NCBI GenBank assembly: GCA_034440575.1
Contig: JAOTOL010000874.1
Span: 1 to 64,000 of the forward strand
Source of the DNA: Imbricaverruca yamaguchii
Lineage: Eukaryota; Arthropoda; Thecostraca; Neoverrucidae
DNA: 64,000 nucleotides
Direction of reading: 5' to 3'
The notes below the pieces were generated by a model. The model was given only the letters and a program-made list of their open reading frames with translations. It did not search any database and was not told the origin of the DNA. A program made the translations under genes and the position numbers. Shown piece after piece: positions 58,535-64,000 of the stretch; the stretch's first letter is position 1, and each line of letters starts with the position of its first letter.

Positions 58535-58712
58535 ACCTGTCGCACAGGCAGATGGCTGTTCGTCGGAGGTGGCCGTGGTAGCTCAGTTGGTAGAGCGTCG
58601 GACTCTTGATCGCAAGATTGTAGGCTCGAATCTCACAACCGACGGCATCTGCCGAGTCCACCTGCGATCAATCGGCGTGAGAGGTTGGCGACGCTATATG
58701 ACCTAGCGGTTG
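58535..58712 (+). mobile_element. tRNA-Lys-like SINE inserted in the transposase
   Basis: Contains GTGGTAGCTCAGTTGGTAGA (A-box region), anticodon-loop equivalent CTCTTGA (CTT, lysine) and GGCTCGAATCTC (B box). Its tail CGATCAATCGGCGTGAGAGG matches the tail of the Val-like SINE family. It is flanked by AACACGT at 58,528-58,534 and 58,713-58,719. With insertion and one duplication set aside, the host frame reads FYDVFCDEDYAP without a break. About 35 bp precede the tRNA head and are unexplained. Confidence 0.85.
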
Positions 58713-58965
58713 AACACGTCGTAAAAGAACCCAAGGTTCCTGTTCGCCAGAAGGCAATGTTCGCAGTCCTGGGAACCGCAGCACAGAGGTACGCCTCTCC
58801 AAACAGCTGCTGGACAGCCAACTTGGCGGATCGTCACTACTCGACCCGGGTTGTTTCGGAACCACTTCTGTATGGCCTGGTTGTTGAACGTGCTCAGGGG
58901 GAGGATGAACCCACATCTAGAGGCTGTAATCGGTGAGTAGTGTGTGGTAGCAGAACCAGTAGAAG

Positions 58966-59112
58966 GTTGGTTATTGGCTTCACGACACATCGACTATTGA
59001 GTCATGTAGCGTCGTCAATCTCTCACGCCGATTGGTCGCGGGCGAAGAGTAGCGACAGGTGGGACTCGAACCCACAACATTTCGATTGTGAGACGAGCAA
59101 CTTACCCCTAGA
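58966..59112 (-). mobile_element. Val-like SINE inserted in the transposase, 5'-truncated
   Basis: Same family as 25,063-25,231, minus strand, lacking the first ~20 bp of the head. It is flanked by AGAACCAGTAGAAG (58,952-58,965) and AGAACCCGTAGAAG (59,113-59,126), a 14-bp duplication with one mismatch. It separates HVTLL from LLPHTTH in the transposase. Confidence 0.88.
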
Positions 59113-59747
59113 AGAACCCGTAGAAGCGTCACATGATTGACTTTGACCAGGTCGATCACGTCCGAGTTCTTTGTATGCGATACGTGCTCGTTCAGGACCA
59201 GCAGTGCTGGATCGTGCTCCGTCCGCTTGATTTGCACCAGACAGTGGCGGAACCACCTGCTAGACGTTTCCGGCTGTGTACCGCTACAAGCGTAGCCAGT
59301 GCACCCTGTCCCCGTCGGCGTGTTCGGATTCGTGAAGAGATGAGACAGGGCTGGGTGTACTGTCCACCATCACCGTATCACCCTGTCTGCTGGTTGCACC
59401 CCGATGCTTACAGCACACCCTGCTCAACTGAAGACAGGGGCTTCCTACCCGACTCTTCCCATTCTCGGCGAGCACCTTTGATAAATTTGCTGGGACCGTG
59501 GCCAACCCGGTCTCATCACAGTTGAAAATGCGGTGTGCCGAGACATTCCCACTGTCCAGGATACCTTCCAGAAGGTCGAAAGCTGCCCTACGTTCACCCC
59601 GAAACAATGCTCTGGCACGGGCCGCTGAAGTCGTCTCGGAAACTCTGCGGATTCCCGAGGATGCCGTTGTCAGGATCCCGCGAGACAGCCCTGTTTCACA
59701 ACTTGGCAACTTCTTATGAGCTGATGAAACGTCCAGCTCAATCTTAA

Positions 59748-59870
59748 CCCGCGCCATCTTTCCTGTCAAATCCTGCCACCCAGTCTCAGGGGGGGGGGGG
59801 GGCGGCGGCTGAAAACCCCCTCTAGAATCCAAACTAAGCATCGCACGAAAACGAAAGAGTTGTCATCGGA
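59748..59870 (-). repeat. Segment shared by the Tigger relic and tRNA type-c flanks
   Basis: On the minus strand: TCTTTCGTTTTCGTGCGATG, CTTAGTTTGGATT, a C-rich run and GGATTTGACAGGAAAGATGG. It is collinear with 28,837-28,955. A short inverted piece (GCGGTTGAAGACCCC) recurs at 60,555-60,570. Confidence 0.75.
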
Positions 59871-59879
59871 AAGCGCTCG

Positions 59880-61130
59880 ACGAGTAGGGTCCGAGCCCAC
59901 CCCAAAAAAAATTCCCGCAGAAGTGACGTCACCAGGAAGCTAGATTTTCGCGACTTTTCACGACTTTCATTATGTTTTTTACCCTGGGGAATTAATTTTG
60001 GGGAATATATGAAAACACAAAATTTATTTGGAATGAGAAAGCGAAAGCGAAACCGACCAGGGCTATAATTTTTTTGGTCCCCCCAAAATCAAAATTGTAT
60101 TTTTCAAAATTTCAAAATTTTGAGTTGTCAATTTTTTAAATTTTCCTTCTCCAATGGGTAGAGCAGACCGAGAAATGTTGTTGGAAGTCAACTTGCCCGA
60201 TACAAAATACTCACTTTAGCCAGAATCCTGTGTTTGATCTGCAATATGGCAAATACGCAAAATTTATTTGTAGTCAAAAACGAAAAAATGAAACATTCAG
60301 CTCGTATGTTTTGTTCCATCCGCAAAAATAAGCAAACGCTGAAAGTTTCATTAAAATATCGGTATCCGTTAAAGCGTCACGACTGGTTGAACGTTTTTGG
60401 AGGTGACCTCACTTGACCTTGACTAACTCGTTGACCCTAGATGACCTGACCTAACATTTTTGAATCAGCATGTCAAATTGATGTGGGAAAAGGTATGCCA
60501 AGTTTGGGCACGCTGCCACGCGCCGTTCGTCCGCTATCCGCGAAGTATCTGAGGGGGGGGGGCGGTTGAAGACCCCCCCGAGACGGGACGGGCCAAAGCC
60601 GTCTCCGGCGGGAGTGAGTCAACATAATTAGTCATTATTGAGGACAGTTGCACGCATATGACAGAACTTGCTTGGGCAGGAGAGCGGGTGGTTCGCTTTG
60701 CCCCACCTTCCTCCACAAGTCACTTGGAAATGTACACTTAAATTTTTGGGCTTCCAATCAAAAGCGCATAGTCGTCAGAACGCCGACGTTCGTACACGTG
60801 TACACCCGCCTTGCGCACTCCGCACTTCCGCCACACTTCGTGCGAATCTCCGGCTTCTACTAGGCCTCCTACGTTTTGCTAATTGCTGCCATTATATTTT
60901 GCAGTATTGTGCCACGTTGGACATATTGAAGTCATCGTATGATGGTTCGCGGAGTAAATTCGATGAATTCATTGCGATGATTAGTTCTGTTCTTCCCACA
61001 TTTTTCCTTTGTTATCTAGACATACTAATACCCGCTGAGGTTTCACGCATTTCATCTCTTTGGTTAAATAAGCTTGCTCCCAGATTGACTAACAAACCAA
61101 GAAAGGTGTTCTTAGGTAGGTGTTCGCTGT
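59880..61130. other. AT-rich sequence with scattered repeat fragments
   Basis: No gene is recognised. TGACCTTGACTAACTCGTTGACC and TGACCTGACC at 60,410-60,455, followed by a CTGAGGGGGG run, resemble the type-A flank of the tRNA cluster in layout. Confidence 0.4.
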
Positions 61131-61139
61131 TTGGACCCA

Positions 61140-62440
61140 CTTAATTTTTATTCGCCTACGGATGTGTTTTTGGTCTCCAACCACTTTCCGTTTCCAGGCA
61201 GATGCTTGAGACACCGGCTCTTAAAAACTTTGTTGCATTTTTGTGCACCGACGATATTTTGCAGGTACCGGCGCATTTTTGAAGACCGCGATGTGTATAT
61301 TAATTGCCCGATCCTTTCGTTCCTTTTTTGGACCATGTCGCTTTTCAAGGGCTGCGTGCGGTCTCATGGGGGACATCTGCCTTTAGGGGAGGGGGATAAT
61401 TTTCTTCTTTGATGCGCCACTACGGATGCTCCACGTTTTTTTTTCTGCAGGCCATGCCACCCTTTATAATAGAAAGGCCCTTCAGAGAATGCTCTTTTCA
61501 GCGTATTATGAATTTTCCGGCGCTCGCGTCAATTAGATGGAATCGCTTTGCGATTTATTTTTTAGGGAGAGTTCTCTTTTTAAAATCTTCTACACAATAT
61601 TTGATGACCCCTGTACGATTCTTGGGGCTACCATTGCACTTTTTTTCGCGGCCACAACACATCTATTTTTCGGGGCCCAACGCGGTCTTTTCTAATATGT
61701 GGCGCAATATTTGTTGCCGCAGAAAGACATTTCCGGCAAAGAATTTATATTTTTGAAAGTAGCTGTGACTTGTTGGTATCCAGCGCGACGTTTTTGGCAC
61801 CCATTGCGGTTATTTCTAACAGGGCAGCGACATTATTTTTATTTTATTTTGGTCGAAGTGCACTTTTGGCCATGTCATCACTTACTGGGACCCCTAGCGT
61901 GAGTTGTAGTGGTTTCAACACGTTGTTAGGGCCCAACACATGTTGGGGATTTTGGAGCGATTGTTATGTCACAAAGTGGCTCGAACATTTAATGCCCTGA
62001 GAGTGGATTTCAAGGACGTCGGCCCGAATTCTTGGGAACAAAAGCGCGATTTTCAGGGACCCACCACGTTCATTTTTCGGGCCCTGGCGTCATTTTCATG
62101 GCCCCCGGCGGGACTTATTGGGTCGGCAGCGTGATTTCCAAGGGAACCGATACAACCATTTCAGGCCTCAGAGTGATTGTCGAGGGCCTCGGCGCACCTT
62201 ATTCTTTTAACATTCAGAGGTATTTTCAGGGGCCCAGGTCCAACATTTAGACCCAGGCGTAATTTTTATGGACACCGGAACGATTTCTTGAGCCCCCATG
62301 TGATTATCAGGGTCCATGGCTCGATATTGGGCCAAGTGTCATATCCAGGGATATCTGCAAGTTCTTTGGTACCCATATGCGATTTTTAGTGACCCCGGTG
62401 CGATTTGGGCCCAAACGGGATTTTAGAGAGCCTGGCTCAT
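61140..62440. repeat. Very degenerate ~20-22-bp tandem array
   Basis: Units of roughly GCGATTTTCAGGGACCCGGC recur about every 20-22 bp. The pattern is clearest at 62,040-62,430, where GGGACC, GGGCCC, GGCCCC, GGGTCC or ACCCC appear regularly after ATTTT-like tracts. It fades towards 61,140. Divergence between units is high, so this is an old array or one with weak sequence constraint. The overlapping plus-strand frames are not genes. Confidence 0.65.
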
Positions 62441-64000
62441 TTTTTCTTCGTAATATACTTCTTCATAATTATATTAAATTTTGTTGTAATTTTCTTTTTA
62501 TTCACTAACACATTACTATAATTATTGAACTTGCCAAAAATCCGCCACCAAATTTCCGGTAATCAAGCGGAAAGAAAACGACAGAAGAAGAAAACAGAAC
62601 TTCAATACGTCACACAATAGCGATTGCATAAATTATGAGATACCACTTCTTACTACTGCGCCAAATTGACTTACTTTCCATGTGCCATGCAAAATCCGCT
62701 GTCCGAAGGACACGTACGGCACTGTCGCGACCCACGGCCCTGCGCGTTGTTTGTTGAGCGCAGTTTGGATTGAGTGTGGAGGTGGGCGCCTGCCTACCCA
62801 CATTGGCTTAGTGTGAGTTAGTGCCGGCATCAATTCCTATACACGGAGGTTCACGTACAGAACAGGCCCCAAGGGCGAGGTCGCAAAATAGCCTTTTGCT
62901 ACACCATAGCACAAGGCTATTGTGCACCGGTGGCTGAGATTGAATCACTGGTAAATTTGCAGTTTAAGGCTATTTTATTTTTATTTCTGGGTATTTATTT
63001 TCCAGTGCAATGTTTGTGAATGTGCTTGACACCATGTGCCCACTCATTTTCTCTGCAAGTGAATACTTTTCAGTTGAGAGGGGAAATAGCACTCAACAAT
63101 GAGGTTTATGTTGAGCCATGCACCTACTTACCTAACATAAAAGTTACATTCGAAATAAGAAATGTAACATATCCTAGCAGTCCCTCCTATGCAAGACAAT
63201 ATTTTTTGTTGTGAATTTGCTGGCAATAACATCCCTTTGGAGAGCAATTAAAACTAGAAATCCCTGAAAATTGTTGGGCATTTATTAAAAACAATAACTA
63301 TACCTAACCTAGTGTAACAGCCAGCTTTTGGGGAAATTCCAAATCTTAGGTAAAAAAACAGTTAAAATATGTAAAGGTCCTTAAACTTAAAAAACTTATA
63401 CAAACCAAACCTAACCTAACCAAATCTAGTTGATTTGTTTGTTTTGTGAAGGAAAGATGTGTAAAACAAGTCTTGTTACCACCTAAAGCATATTAATACC
63501 AGTTTTCTGTTCCTGTTTTGTCATCCAAATTCCTGACCATTGCTGGAGATACCTGCCTGTGTTGGATGCTTTCTCTGGAGGGGATGAGTGAGTGTATATG
63601 CCCTTCTTTCATGTTGTGGGCAAGGTTGACTGAGCAATCTTGTCTGGCTGCTACTTGACTCCACCACATGAATTAGCTGGCTAGTTTGAAGTATGGACTA
63701 TGCAACTACTTTTGTTCTCTGGAGCATACATATAAAAGTGCCAACCACTTCTGACCCTGTCCCTGACATGTTCATGCAGACACCATTTGTAAACATATGT
63801 AGACATTGTCTCCTTGGCTGAAATTGGCTCACTGATGTGGATCAGTAGATTGTAGGAGAATATGTTTAGCCTCAAATTCTGTGTCATATATAATTCATTA
63901 CCTAAGCATGTAGTAACATTAGCAGACCTGGCTGGATTTAGAGCTTCCATGTATTATAATCTATGCATAGTTGTATGAATATAATTAACAGACTAAACAG
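62440..64000. other. AT-rich sequence, one hairpin, no gene
   Basis: At 62,887-62,921 a 15-bp stem with one mismatch (AATAGCCTTTTGCTA/TAGCACAAGGCTATT) closes a 5-nt loop. The rest is AT-rich with short frames and no family I recognise. A few CCTAACCTAACC units occur near 63,410. Confidence 0.5.

Larger units (their letters stand above)
57446..59757 (-). pseudogene. Tigger/pogo-like DDE transposase relic
   Basis: Read on the minus strand, pieces of one transposase follow in order. (1) 59,640-59,450: SETTSAARARAL, AAFDLLEGILD, then IFNCDETGLATVP, the first catalytic Asp at 59,515-59,517. (2) 59,237-59,118: LLVLNEHVSHTKN, where the usual second catalytic Asp is Asn (59,190-59,192). (3) 58,960-58,895: LLPHTTHRLQPLDV, third Asp at 58,915-58,917, then a stop at 58,894-58,896. 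(4) 58,890-58,720: STFNNQAIQKWFRNNPGRVV and, one frame over, LFGEAYL. (5) 58,527-57,783: VFCDEDYAPAEVTD and an expanded repeat, then VILTSSP. (6) 57,880-57,446: a Cys-rich tail with CC...GENW and CDLC. At least four frame changes, the lost Asp and two SINE insertions (58,535 and 58,966) make it dead. The N-terminal DNA-binding half is not found. Confidence 0.88.

Noticed and set aside
58570..58645. Possible functional tRNA-Lys gene
   Set aside because: Acceptor ends do not pair, and the sequence continues into a SINE body bounded by target-site duplications.
63290..63430. CCTAA units suggesting an arthropod-type telomere
   Set aside because: Only a few scattered units occur; not a telomeric tract and not enough to assign a phylum.

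Overview
The window is eukaryotic and almost certainly from a metazoan, probably an invertebrate. The evidence is cytoplasmic-type tRNA-Val(CAC) genes with internal A and B boxes, tRNA-derived SINEs with target-site duplications, a CR1-like LINE fragment, a Tigger/pogo-type transposase relic and hAT-like non-autonomous elements. There are no bacterial operons or ribosome-binding sites, and I could not fix the phylum. No intact protein-coding gene can be supported. Nearly every long open frame here is a by-product of a tandem repeat.

Layout. (1) 1-18,733: a satellite array of about 300 monomers, mostly 59 bp, with a recurrent 60-bp variant and higher-order duplications. It is interrupted once, at 13,126-13,743, by the 3' end of a CR1-like LINE. 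A small outpost of the 60-bp type lies at 21,094-21,301. (2) 18.7-26.4 kb: mostly unique or decayed sequence with a possible THAP-domain remnant, a SINE, a CRE palindrome, GC-rich patches and a hAT-like element. (3) 26.4-42.5 kb: a tandem cluster of 11 identical tRNA-Val(CAC) genes spaced 0.8-1.8 kb apart. They sit in diverged repeat units of at least three flank types, each carrying its own 13-bp minisatellite (a TTCTGTAGC type or a TCCTGTGGC type) and blocks dense in AGGTCA half-sites. (4) 42.5-55.4 kb: unique sequence with a 282-bp MITE, a series of minisatellites (12, 13, 21, 46 and 51 bp), hairpins, and a hAT-like element split by a second hAT-like MITE. (5) 55.6-59.9 kb: a SINE-rich stretch, including one SINE inserted into an older copy of its own family. 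It also holds a minus-strand Tigger/pogo-like transposase pseudogene broken by two SINE insertions, whose target-site duplications let the host frame be followed across each break. (6) 60-64 kb: a very degenerate ~21-bp tandem array, then AT-rich sequence with nothing recognisable.

The only genes likely to function are the tRNA-Val copies. Nine of the 11 keep a TTTT Pol III terminator directly after the gene; copies 6 and 10 do not. The rest is a layered record of repeat birth, nesting and decay, with relative ages readable from the nesting. The strongest observations are the tRNA cluster with flank-specific minisatellites, the Tigger relic dissected by SINEs, the two nested insertions, and the satellite with its LINE insertion and its distant 60-bp outpost.
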